In this document: piece after piece, positions 40,991 to 48,153 of the stretch
Layout of the letters: every line of letters starts with the position of its first letter
Position numbering within the stretch: position 1 is the first letter of the stretch
NCBI GenBank assembly: GCA_050186335.1
Contig: JBFWYO010000025.1
Span: forward strand, 1 to 51,583
Direction: 5' to 3'
DNA: 51,583 bases
Source: JBFWYO01 sp050186335
Lineage (GTDB): Bacteria > Pseudomonadota > Alphaproteobacteria > Bin65
The notes under the pieces: model-generated
Told to the model about the DNA's origin: nothing
What the model saw: only the letters and a program-made list of their open reading frames with translations
Databases searched by the model: none
Made by a program: the position numbers and the translations under genes

Positions 40991-43309
40991 TTAATGGCCG
41001 TCAGGCGGCGGATAAAAAAGCTGGTCGACGGCCACGCCGGTTACGCCGAGCAAGACGGCAATCGGCGCGAAGTCGAAATTCTCGCCGCTTCCGTCGCGAT
41101 CGATTTCGAGTGTTGTGTTGCCGTCTTTTTCGAAGACGCGGGCGAATTGTTCGAGACTGTCGCTCGCCGGAATGTCGGTCAACACGTCTGAGATCTGAAT
41201 CTCATCACTCTCGGTGGTATTGAAATCGAGAATCACGCTGGGCGCGATGCCGAACTTGCTCGGCACGTGCAGGATGAAAATATCGGCGCCTTCGCCGCCC
41301 TCCAGCCGGTCCGCATTGCCGCCGCCGTCGAGTACATCGTTGCCGCCGAACCCGCGCAAATAGTTCTGCCCGCTGTTCCCGACGAGGTGATTGTCGTCGC
41401 TGTCGCCCTCGATGCTGGCGAACTGGCTAATATCGGCAATCGCCGTCGTTACCACGTCGTGCCCCGGCAGGATCGTCCCTTCGGTCGGATTGGCGATCAT
41501 GATCGTGAAGTTCTCGAAGCCCTCGATCTGCGCATCGAGCAGCAGGGGCAGTTCGATTGTCAGGCTTTCCGGGCTGCCGGCGGTGAAGGTCAGCACGTCG
41601 CCGGTCAGCACGATGCCCGAATCCGGGCCGAGCTCGTCGATGGCGGCCTGCACACGGGCCAGGAAGCTCTCGACAAAATCGGATTCGTCGGCCGCGCCTT
41701 CGCCCTTTCCGAAAACGATCATCAATTGTATTGAAATCGACTGGTCGTCGGCCAGCGGCCCTCCGCCATAACCGATGACATAGCTGGGCGTCGCGTCTTC
41801 GGTAACCAGAAGATCGCCGGTCAACGTCCAGGTAATCGGGTCGGACCCGGGTTTTTCGTTGTCGACGATGACGCCGAGCGATTCGTTGCCGACCTCAAAG
41901 GCCTTGGTCGGGATGTCGAGGACCGAAAGCGCGAAATATTCCTGCACTTCGGCAATCTTGTCGTCGATCAGCTGCACAGTGACGGTCGCGTAATGCTGGC
42001 CGGCCGCGAACGCGATCGAACCGGAGGTACCGATAAAATCCTCGCCGGCCAAGGCTGTACCGTCGCGCGTCTGGAAATAGGCGGTCGCATCGGTGTCGAG
42101 GTCGCCCGATCGATAGACGTAAAAGGTTAGAAAGTGCGCCTCGTCCGCAGCTTCGCCGTTCGGAAAGAACGGATTTTCGCCCTGGGGCAATTCGAAGCCA
42201 AGCGGCGGCGGCGCATCGACGCCGCGGCCGTCCGCCTGCAATAGGGGCGCCGTCCGATCGTCCGGCGGCGGCGTCAGCAGAAAGCCTTCATGGCCGAGTC
42301 CGCCGCCCGGCAATAGCGTGAACAGTCTTGGCAGATCGAGGGCCGGTCCGCGGAACGGATTGATCCGTCCGTCGGGCGACGAATCGTTGGGGGCCGCGAA
42401 GTCCCCCGGCACGAACGGCTGATTCTTGTCGTTGTCGTGTTCGATCGGCGCCGGGCCCCTGGCGGTGCCCGGCGGCACGCCGGTCAGGATCGACGACAGC
42501 CTGATATTTTCCGCTTCGTCCGCCGGCGTGTCGCGGGCGATTTTCGGCAAAGCCAAATCTTCGAGCGCCTCGAACAGGCGCGCAATGGTCGTCAGCGGGT
42601 CTTCGAAATCCAGCCGGATGCCGAGATTGTCGCTAAAACGTTGCATCGAGTCGGTATCGAACAGAATCGACAGCTGAACCGCGGCGGCGATGAACCAAGC
42701 CAGATAGGTTTCGGGCACCGCGGACCGACGCTCGTCGTTATCGTCGCGTTCGCGCGCCTCGATCTTGCGGTTGTTGCCGAACATTTCGTACAGGAACACG
42801 GCCAGGAATAGGCCGAGCATCGACTGTCCGCGCAGGCTGCCGCGCTGGCGCGCAATCCGCATGATGATGTCGCGCGCATGCGGATTTGCGCGCATGGCGG
42901 CAACGAGTATTTTCTGCGCTTTTTCCGGATCGATCTTCAGCGCGGCTTCGATGATTTCCTTGGTCAGCTCGGGCCGTCCCTGCACCGCCTTGTCGACGAA
43001 GGTCAGCGTGGGGTCGACGTGGCCTGGGCCGGCAAACGGATTGATGCGGAAATCGACGCTGCGGTGACCATTGCCGTTGCCATGACCGTTTCCGTTGCTA
43101 TGGCCGTTGCCGTTTACGCGGCCGTTCCCATCTCCGTGGCCATGGCCATTACCGTTACCATGGCCGTTGCCATTGCCGTTCGCGGACTGTTTGGCGTCTT
43201 GCGGTGCTTCGCCATCGCTACCGTCGCCCTGTAAACGGCGTGCGTCCGCCAAAGCCTCTTCGAGGCTGCGCGCCGTGCGATTAAGGTAGGGCGAAACGGC
43301 GTCGGACAT
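40991..43309 (-). CDS. Large Calx-beta / RTX calcium-binding secreted protein with Asn-Gly-His repeat tract
   Basis: The product has 772 residues. An Asn/Gly/His low-complexity tract spans residues 43-83. A helical, partly hydrophobic middle follows (GQSMLGLFLAVFLYEMFGNN, TYLAWFIAAAVQLSILF). A Calx-beta domain comes next (FYVYRSGDLDTDATAYFQTRDGTALAGEDFIGTSG to LIDDKIAEVQEYFALSV), then a second Calx-beta-like block. The end carries RTX nonapeptide-type repeats (NSGQNYLRGFGGNDVLDGGGNADRLEGGEGADIF) and an uncleaved C-terminus as for type I secretion. No signal peptide is seen. ATG 43309 is preferred over TTG 43330. No type I exporter gene lies nearby. An adhesin or surface role is likely but unproven. 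Confidence 0.85.
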   Translation of the reverse strand: MSDAVSPYLNRTARSLEEALADARRLQGDGSDGEAPQDAKQSANGNGNGHGNGNGHGHGDGNGRVNGNGHSNGNGHGNGNGHRSVDFRINPFAGPGHVDPTLTFVDKAVQGRPELTKEIIEAALKIDPEKAQKILVAAMRANPHARDIIMRIARQRGSLRGQSMLGLFLAVFLYEMFGNNRKIEARERDDNDERRSAVPETYLAWFIAAAVQLSILFDTDSMQRFSDNLGIRLDFEDPLTTIARLFEALEDLALPKIARDTPADEAENIRLSSILTGVPPGTARGPAPIEHDNDKNQPFVPGDFAAPNDSSPDGRINPFRGPALDLPRLFTLLPGGGLGHEGFLLTPPPDDRTAPLLQADGRGVDAPPPLGFELPQGENPFFPNGEAADEAHFLTFYVYRSGDLDTDATAYFQTRDGTALAGEDFIGTSGSIAFAAGQHYATVTVQLIDDKIAEVQEYFALSVLDIPTKAFEVGNESLGVIVDNEKPGSDPITWTLTGDLLVTEDATPSYVIGYGGGPLADDQSISIQLMIVFGKGEGAADESDFVESFLARVQAAIDELGPDSGIVLTGDVLTFTAGSPESLTIELPLLLDAQIEGFENFTIMIANPTEGTILPGHDVVTTAIADISQFASIEGDSDDNHLVGNSGQNYLRGFGGNDVLDGGGNADRLEGGEGADIFILHVPSKFGIAPSVILDFNTTESDEIQISDVLTDIPASDSLEQFARVFEKDGNTTLEIDRDGSGENFDFAPIAVLLGVTGVAVDQLFYPPPDGH
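43061..43183 (-). repeat. Degenerate hexanucleotide tandem repeat encoding Asn-Gly/His-Gly
   Basis: About 120 bp of repeated GGC/GGT-AAC/CAT codons (seen on the plus strand as gccgttgccatt-type units) encode (N/H)G dipeptides, interrupted by D and RV. Such arrays can change length by slippage. Confidence 0.8.
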
Positions 43310-43500
43310 GCCGACAGGAACTCCGACCAAAAATACTTGCGAGCGAGTTAAGCCTTCGGCTCCAATTAATAGTTTGTCAATATTTGATTAAATTATAATT
43401 AATAATTAGTAAAATTATGGCGTTTCCCGCTACTATTGCAACGGTTTTGCACCCGCAATTCACAGAGTTATCCACATTGGCCGCATGCCGCATACAGGCC
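43310..43500. other. AT-rich intergenic region with a perfect DnaA box
   Basis: Bases 43381-43420 contain only 4 G/C of 40, in a GC-rich genome. On the minus strand, TTGACA (complement of 43375-43380) is a perfect -35 for the RTX gene, though no matching -10 is obvious. AGCC-TTC-GGCT (43351-43361) is a small hairpin. TTATCCACA at 43468-43476 matches the DnaA box consensus. It is a single box, so an origin is not claimed. Confidence 0.5.
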
Positions 43501-44472
43501 CTAGACTTTGGGCGTTTCGCCGGCAAGAACGCGCGCATACAGGGGACGGTCGATATTGCCCCCGCTTAGCACCAGGCCGAGCTTGCGGCCGCGCCGTTCG
43601 GGTGGATCCAATAACGCCGCAGCCAGGGGCGTGGCGGCGGCACCCTCGGCAATATTGTGGGTATCGGTATAGTAGTGGCGCATGGCGTCGGCGATGGCCG
43701 CTTCGGACACGCGGACAACGCGATCCGCGCCGCGACCGATTTCGTCCACCGCCGCGTCGACCGGGATACGGCACGCAACGCCGTCGGCGAATGTCGCGGC
43801 GCTGTTGGTTGAGACCGCCCGTTTGGCCTGGAAGGACAGGGCATAGGCGGGCGCATTCTCGGCCACCACGCCGACCACGCGCGTCGCCAGGCCCAGCGCA
43901 TTGCGCGCCGCGATCACGCCGCAGATGCCCGAGCCCAGGCCGATCGGCACATAGACCGTGTCGAGATCGGGCAGGGCGCGGAACATTTCCAGCGCGTAGG
44001 TGGCGACGCCTTCGATCAGCGGCCGGTCGAACGACGGGACGAAATGCAGACGCTCGGATTCGGCCAAGCGCCGGGCTTCTTCCAGCGCCGCCTGGAAATC
44101 GTGACCGTGCTCGATCAGCTCGGCGCCGTAGGCGCGCATGGCGGCGTTCTTTTCCACCGAGTTGCCGTGCGGGACCACGATGACGGCGCGCAGGCCCAGC
44201 CGTTGCGCCGCAAAGGCAAGACTCTGGCCGTGGTTGCCGCGGGTCGCGGCGATGATGCCGCTTGCCTCCGGCCGCTCGGCGCGTAATCGGGCAAGATAGA
44301 TCAATCCGCCGCGCACCTTGAACGCGCCGGTCGGATTGTGGTTTTCATGCTTGACCCACACCTCGGCGCCGACGCGCGCCGACAACAGCGGCCAATGCAG
44401 TTGCGGCGAGGGCGCCATCGCGCCGTGCACCAGCTCGGCGGCGCGTTCGATATCGATAAGGCTGGGTAACAT
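43501..44472 (-). CDS. Threonine dehydratase-family PLP enzyme
   Basis: The 323-residue fold-type II PLP enzyme deaminates threonine or serine, or acts as a racemase of that group. The cofactor lysine is in NPTGAFKVRGG; ATRGNHGQSLAFAAQRLG is the glycine-rich phosphate site, and GLGSGICGVIAARN and LVLSGGN are also normal. No regulatory ACT domain follows, so it is the short catabolic/biosynthetic form. ATG 44472 has GAGGA 8 bases upstream. It is cotranscribed with phzF and the DUF1127 gene and is divergent from a MocR regulator, which itself has a PLP-enzyme-like domain. Confidence 0.9.
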   Translation of the reverse strand: MLPSLIDIERAAELVHGAMAPSPQLHWPLLSARVGAEVWVKHENHNPTGAFKVRGGLIYLARLRAERPEASGIIAATRGNHGQSLAFAAQRLGLRAVIVVPHGNSVEKNAAMRAYGAELIEHGHDFQAALEEARRLAESERLHFVPSFDRPLIEGVATYALEMFRALPDLDTVYVPIGLGSGICGVIAARNALGLATRVVGVVAENAPAYALSFQAKRAVSTNSAATFADGVACRIPVDAAVDEIGRGADRVVRVSEAAIADAMRHYYTDTHNIAEGAAATPLAAALLDPPERRGRKLGLVLSGGNIDRPLYARVLAGETPKV

Positions 44473-44524
44473 TGTCGGTTCCTCGCCCACATGGGCAATT
44501 GAAGTGGGCAAATAGGTTGACCGG

Positions 44525-45421
44525 TTAGACCGCGAAGTTGCCCTCGAGTGCGGTGATCGCGCGGCCGCCGATGCGTATGCGATGGCTGTCGCGGACCGGC
44601 GTCGCTTCGGCATAGACGCGTCCGGGCCGCTGCATTTCGGTGCCCTGCTCGGACCAATAGGCAAATTCGGGCCGGCCGAGCAGATTGTGATGCGCAATAT
44701 ACGCTGCGACGCAGCCGTTGCCCGAGCCGCACACCGGATCCTCCGGTACGCCCTCGGCCGGCGCGAACGAGCGCACCTTGACAGTGCAGCCTGCCGCCAG
44801 CGCGCCCAGGCTGAAAACGGAAATGCCGGCGATTTTATGACCCGGCGCAATTTGCTCGATGATCGCGTGGTTCGGCTGCGCCGCTGCGAGCGCCTGCGGT
44901 GTCGCAACGCCGAACACCAGCCAGGGGAGGCCGGTCGAGACGATGCAGGCCGGGGTGCCGACCATGTCGGCAACGCTGCGCTGCAAAGCCTGCGCGCGCC
45001 GTTCGAGCGGCAAGTCGATCGCGGTAAATTTGGGCGCGCCTTGCGTCATCACGAACGACCAGCCCTCGGCGTCGCGTGCCGTTTCGACGGGCACGACGCC
45101 GATGCCGCATTCCTGCATGAGCGTGAAGGGCGTGGCGCGCGACTTGACGCGATTTTCTTCGAGCATCGCAAAGGCGGTCGCGACGGTCGGATGACCGGCA
45201 AACGGAATTTCGCTGCGCGGCGTGAAGATGCGCGCGCGATAATCGGCTTCCGGCAGGGTCGGCCGGACGACGAAGACGGTTTCCGAAAGATTCATCTCGC
45301 GTGCAATCGCTTGCATCGAGGTAGCCGGAATGTCGTCGGCGTCGAACACGACCGCCGCCGGATTGCCGGCGAAGCGCTCGGTGGTGAACGCATCGACTTG
45401 CAGAAAGCGATAGGTTTTCAT
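44525..45421 (-). CDS. PhzF-family isomerase/epimerase-like protein
   Basis: The 298-residue protein has the PhzF fold of two similar hot-dog-like halves. The N-terminal catalytic Glu is in NLSETVFV (residue ~47), with the substrate segments RIFTPRSEIPFAGHPTVATAF and PVCGSGNGCVAAYIAHH. The family isomerises or epimerises small acids such as a phenazine precursor. No other phenazine genes are present, so a metabolic side role is more likely. The start has AAAGG upstream; it lies 25 bp after the DUF1127 gene and 52 bp before threonine dehydratase. Confidence 0.87.
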   Translation of the reverse strand: MKTYRFLQVDAFTTERFAGNPAAVVFDADDIPATSMQAIAREMNLSETVFVVRPTLPEADYRARIFTPRSEIPFAGHPTVATAFAMLEENRVKSRATPFTLMQECGIGVVPVETARDAEGWSFVMTQGAPKFTAIDLPLERRAQALQRSVADMVGTPACIVSTGLPWLVFGVATPQALAAAQPNHAIIEQIAPGHKIAGISVFSLGALAAGCTVKVRSFAPAEGVPEDPVCGSGNGCVAAYIAHHNLLGRPEFAYWSEQGTEMQRPGRVYAEATPVRDSHRIRIGGRAITALEGNFAV

Positions 45422-45446
45422 TTACAGCCTTTCGCTTCCGGCGCGG

Positions 45447-45680
45447 CTAGCCGCGCCAGAACGGTTTTCGCCATTCCTCATAGGCTTCGGCGCGCGTGAT
45501 GCCGATATCCTTAAGCAAGTGATCGTCAAGCTCGGCCAGCCGTTGACGGGAGCGCTTGCGCTCAAGGCTCCGCAGCATGCCTTCCAGCGTGCGCCCGAAG
45601 GTGCCGCCGAAGTTAGCCCACCAGCTCGTCCGAGCGGTGGTAGGGTCGTCTTCGGACAATGTATCGGTACATTGTTCCAT
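45447..45680 (-). CDS. DUF1127 (YjiS-like) small protein
   Basis: The 77-residue product has the DUF1127 core LAELDDHLLKDIGITRAEAYEEWRKPFW after a helical segment GRTLEGMLRSLERKRSRQR. Members are small, usually arginine-rich, alphaproteobacterial proteins thought to bind RNA or take part in phosphate/carbon adaptation. ATG 45680 is chosen because GGAGG lies 5 bases upstream; a longer start at 45692 would place the ribosome-binding site inside the coding region. Its start region lies in a hairpin loop and between operators described separately. It is the first gene of the operon with phzF and threonine dehydratase. Confidence 0.85.
   Translation of the reverse strand: MEQCTDTLSEDDPTTARTSWWANFGGTFGRTLEGMLRSLERKRSRQRLAELDDHLLKDIGITRAEAYEEWRKPFWRG
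45656..45675. promoter_or_regulatory. Inverted repeat ACAATGTA / TACATTGT within the DUF1127 start region
   Basis: Arms ACAATGTA (45656-45663) and TACATTGT (45668-45675), 4-base spacer. The core matches the arms of the MocR-proximal operator at 45753-45773, and a third half-site CATTGTA occurs at 45678-45684, suggesting several regulator sites between the divergent genes. Confidence 0.6.
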
Positions 45681-45711
45681 TGTATCCTCCATTTTGATAA
45701 AGTGTACCGAT
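45663..45711 (-). promoter_or_regulatory. Stem-loop presenting the DUF1127 ribosome-binding site
   Basis: ATCGGTACA (45663-45671) and TGTACCGAT (45703-45711) form a perfect 9-bp stem around a 31-base loop. In the minus-strand mRNA the loop contains GGAGG and the ATG of DUF1127 with a clear single strand. This suggests control of translation, although the DNA repeat could also be a protein site. Confidence 0.5.
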
Positions 45712-45726
45712 TCAGAGTAATAACAA

Positions 45727-45755
45727 TTGACACTATGTACCCGTCAATCTAAACA
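45727..45755 (+). promoter_or_regulatory. Promoter of the MocR gene, implying a nearly leaderless mRNA
   Basis: Perfect TTGACA (45727-45732) and TAAACA (45750-45755) with a 17-base spacer. The expected transcription start near 45762 is 2 bases before ATG 45764, so translation would begin at or near the 5' end. Confidence 0.6.
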
Positions 45756-45773
45756 TTGTCACCATGACAATGT
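45753..45773. promoter_or_regulatory. Operator-like 9-bp perfect inverted repeat over the MocR start codon
   Basis: Arms ACATTGTCA (45753-45761) and TGACAATGT (45765-45773), separated by CCA, overlap the -10 box, the predicted transcription start and the start codon. Occupancy would block the promoter, consistent with autorepression. Confidence 0.65.
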
Positions 45774-47158
45774 GGCTGCCGAAAATCGACGGACGATCCG
45801 GCCCGAAATATCAGGCCATCGCCGATTCCATTCTGGATGCAATCCGCGCCGGCGATCTGGGCCCCGGCGACCGATTGCCACCGCAACGCGAATTGGCGTG
45901 GAAGCTCGGCGTCACGGTCGGCACGGTCACGCGGGCCTATCTGGTCGGCGAGCAGCAAGGCGTGCTGTCGGGTGAAGTCGGGCGCGGCACTTACGTGCGA
46001 CGAAAGCCGACACCGATCAGCAACGAACTGCTGCCGCGCAATCTGGACAACACGCTGCGCCTCACCGTCAACGCCTCGTACAGTTCCGATTTCGAAACTT
46101 TTCTCGCCGAAGCCCTGCGCGCCATCGCGGAAAAGAAGGGCCTCGAACGCCTGCTGCACTACATGCCCGCCGCCGGCCACCCCGAGCACCGCGCGCTCGG
46201 CGCGGCCTGGATCGCCCGCGCGGGTTATCAAGTCCCGGCCGATCAAGTCTTCCTGACCAACGGCGCGCAGCAGGCGCTGTCCGTCGCGATGCAGGTTCTA
46301 ACGCGGCCGGGCGAAGCGATATTGACCGAGGCATTGACCTACACGGCGGTATTGGACAATGCGCGCAACCTGGATCGCAGGCTGCACGGCGTTGCGATGG
46401 ACGAGGACGGCGTCATTCCGGAGGCGCTCGAAGCCGCCGCGAAGACGACCGGCGCGAAAGTCGTCTTGCTGATTCCGACCTTGCAGAACCCGACCTCGTC
46501 GACCATGAGCGACAAGCGGCGTCAACTGATCGCGAAGGTCGTGGAACGCAACGACCTGATTTTGATCGAAGACGACGTCTATGGCTTGCTGCCGATGAGC
46601 CGCCCGGCGCCGATTGCGGCGCGGATTCCCGAACGTACGTTCTACCTGACCAGCGCGTCGAAATCGGTTGCGCCCGGTTTGCGTTGCGGTTGGCTTGTCG
46701 TGCCGCGCGCGCACGCCGAGAAAGTCAACGCCACGATCTATGCGCTGAACTGCTCGCATCCGCCGCTGACCCACGAAGTGCTCCGGCAATGGATCGAGGA
46801 CGGCACGGCCGACCGCATGGTCGCGCAGCATCGATCGGAAGCCGCCGCGCGCCATGCCATCGCCGGCGAAGTGCTCCACGGATTGAGCTGGCACGGCGCA
46901 CCGCAATGTTTCCACGTCCTGCTCGATTTGCCGGCGCCGTGGCGCAGCGAGCAGTTCGTATCGTCCGCCCTGGCCCGGGGCATCGCAGTCGTGCCGGCGT
47001 CGTCGTTCGCGGTGGACAAAGCGACCGCGCCGCAGGCCGTGCGCATTTCGATCGCGGCGGCGCCCGATCGCGCGCAACTGCGCGACGCCCTCGTCACCCT
47101 GCGCGATCTCGCCCTGCGCGGACCCAATCATTCCGCGTCGGTCCAGCAGGTTATTTAG
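45764..47158 (+). CDS. MocR/PdxR-type transcription regulator (GntR + aminotransferase domain)
   Basis: The 464-residue regulator has an N-terminal GntR winged helix (YQAIADSILDAIRAGDLGPGDRLPPQRELAWKLGVTVGTVTRAYLVGEQQGVLSG) and a C-terminal fold-type I aminotransferase-like domain. The PLP lysine is in YLTSASKSVAPGLRCGW, with NGAQQALSVAMQVL and PTLQNPTSSTMS also present. The PLP-bound form normally senses an amino compound or PLP itself and binds direct/inverted repeats. Start ATG 45764 overlaps its likely operator; ATG 45770 is in frame. Its divergent partners include the PLP enzyme threonine dehydratase, a plausible target. Confidence 0.92.
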   Translation: MTMWLPKIDGRSGPKYQAIADSILDAIRAGDLGPGDRLPPQRELAWKLGVTVGTVTRAYLVGEQQGVLSGEVGRGTYVRRKPTPISNELLPRNLDNTLRLTVNASYSSDFETFLAEALRAIAEKKGLERLLHYMPAAGHPEHRALGAAWIARAGYQVPADQVFLTNGAQQALSVAMQVLTRPGEAILTEALTYTAVLDNARNLDRRLHGVAMDEDGVIPEALEAAAKTTGAKVVLLIPTLQNPTSSTMSDKRRQLIAKVVERNDLILIEDDVYGLLPMSRPAPIAARIPERTFYLTSASKSVAPGLRCGWLVVPRAHAEKVNATIYALNCSHPPLTHEVLRQWIEDGTADRMVAQHRSEAAARHAIAGEVLHGLSWHGAPQCFHVLLDLPAPWRSEQFVSSALARGIAVVPASSFAVDKATAPQAVRISIAAAPDRAQLRDALVTLRDLALRGPNHSASVQQVI

Positions 47159-47468
47159 CGCCACTCTCGCACCGGCAAGAATCGAATGGGGCCGTGAGAT
47201 GTTGCGGTGGCCGGTCATTCGCGAGCGCAGGGATATCAGGCCCGCACCAGGATTTCACGCCAACGTAAGCGCATGCCATAGGCGGCCGTGCATCTGCGCG
47301 GCCGATGCGAACGACTGCGCGCGTCCTGCGAAATACTTCAGATGCGCTGCCCGCTCGAGCGATACGCCAGAACAGCAAAATGCTCTGGCCAAAAAATTTA
47401 AATCGACCTATCGTTTCAGTGCTTGTGCCTAATTCACAAAGACACAAAAACCGGTTTGTGGGGGCGAT
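47159..47468. other. 310-bp intergenic region
   Basis: No gene detected. The right end, bases 47430-47462, has AATTCACAAAGACACAAA and a CACAAA/TTTGTG palindrome around AACCGG just before the next start, which might be a regulatory hairpin or operator. The left part follows the MocR stop without a clear terminator. Confidence 0.4.
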
Positions 47469-48137
47469 ATGATCCGCGGATTTGGCATAGTGGCGTCTTT
47501 GATTGTCGGCATGCTGGTCATCGCGGGGCAAGCGCGGGGACAAGCGCCGGTTGCACTGGTCGAGGACGTGAAAGGTAGCCCGCCCGGTGTCGAGTTCATG
47601 GATTATGTCTCGCCAGGCAAGGTAATCCAGCTCGGGCGCAACGATGCCATCGTACTTGGCTATATGAAGTCCTGCTGGCGCGAGACGATCACCGGCGGCA
47701 TCGTGACGATCGGCGCTGAGCAGAGCGACGTGCGCGACGGCAAGGTCGACCGGGTCAAGGTTGCCTGCGACGCCGGCAAGATGCAGTTGACCGCACAGCA
47801 GGCGAACAAGGCCGGCGTAATGGTGTTCCGCGATCGGCCCAGGCCGCAAATCACGATTTACGGGCGGTCGCCGGTGGTCGAGATCAAGGGCGGCGGCAAC
47901 CTGGTGATCGAGCGTCTCGACAAAGCCGGGGAGCGGTACGCGGTTCCCATCGCATCCGCCCAACTGATGCAGGGCGCATTCTACGATCTTGCCTCGATCA
48001 GTGTGGTTCTTGCCGCCGGTGGCACATACCGTGCGAGTCTGGGCACGCAGCAGATCGTCTTCAGAGTCGATGCATCCGCGCAACCCGACCGAGGGCCGAT
48101 CATCGGCCGCCTCTTGCGCTTCCAGCCAATCAATTGA
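47469..48137 (+). CDS. Secreted FecR-like protein upstream of the CHASE2 cyclase
   Basis: The 222-residue product has a signal peptide (MIRGFGIVASLIVGMLVIAGQARGQA) and an N-terminal part (VALVEDVKGSPPGVEFMDYVSPGKVIQLGRNDAIVLGYMKSCWRETITGGIVTIG) resembling the FecR periplasmic sensing domain. The rest is unassigned: two cysteines (SCW, VACDAG) and a strand-rich C-terminus. ATG 47469 has GGGGG 4 bases upstream. The cyclase gene starts 16 bp downstream on the same strand, so they are cotranscribed, and the secreted protein may feed a signal to the cyclase's periplasmic CHASE2 domain. The link is inferred from position. Confidence 0.7.
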   Translation: MIRGFGIVASLIVGMLVIAGQARGQAPVALVEDVKGSPPGVEFMDYVSPGKVIQLGRNDAIVLGYMKSCWRETITGGIVTIGAEQSDVRDGKVDRVKVACDAGKMQLTAQQANKAGVMVFRDRPRPQITIYGRSPVVEIKGGGNLVIERLDKAGERYAVPIASAQLMQGAFYDLASISVVLAAGGTYRASLGTQQIVFRVDASAQPDRGPIIGRLLRFQPIN

Positions 48138-48153
48138 TCGGAGTCCCGCGTTA

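Noticed and set aside
43310..43500. Replication origin
   Set aside because: Only one DnaA box is visible, no clustered boxes or typical origin neighbours, so it is reported only as an observation.
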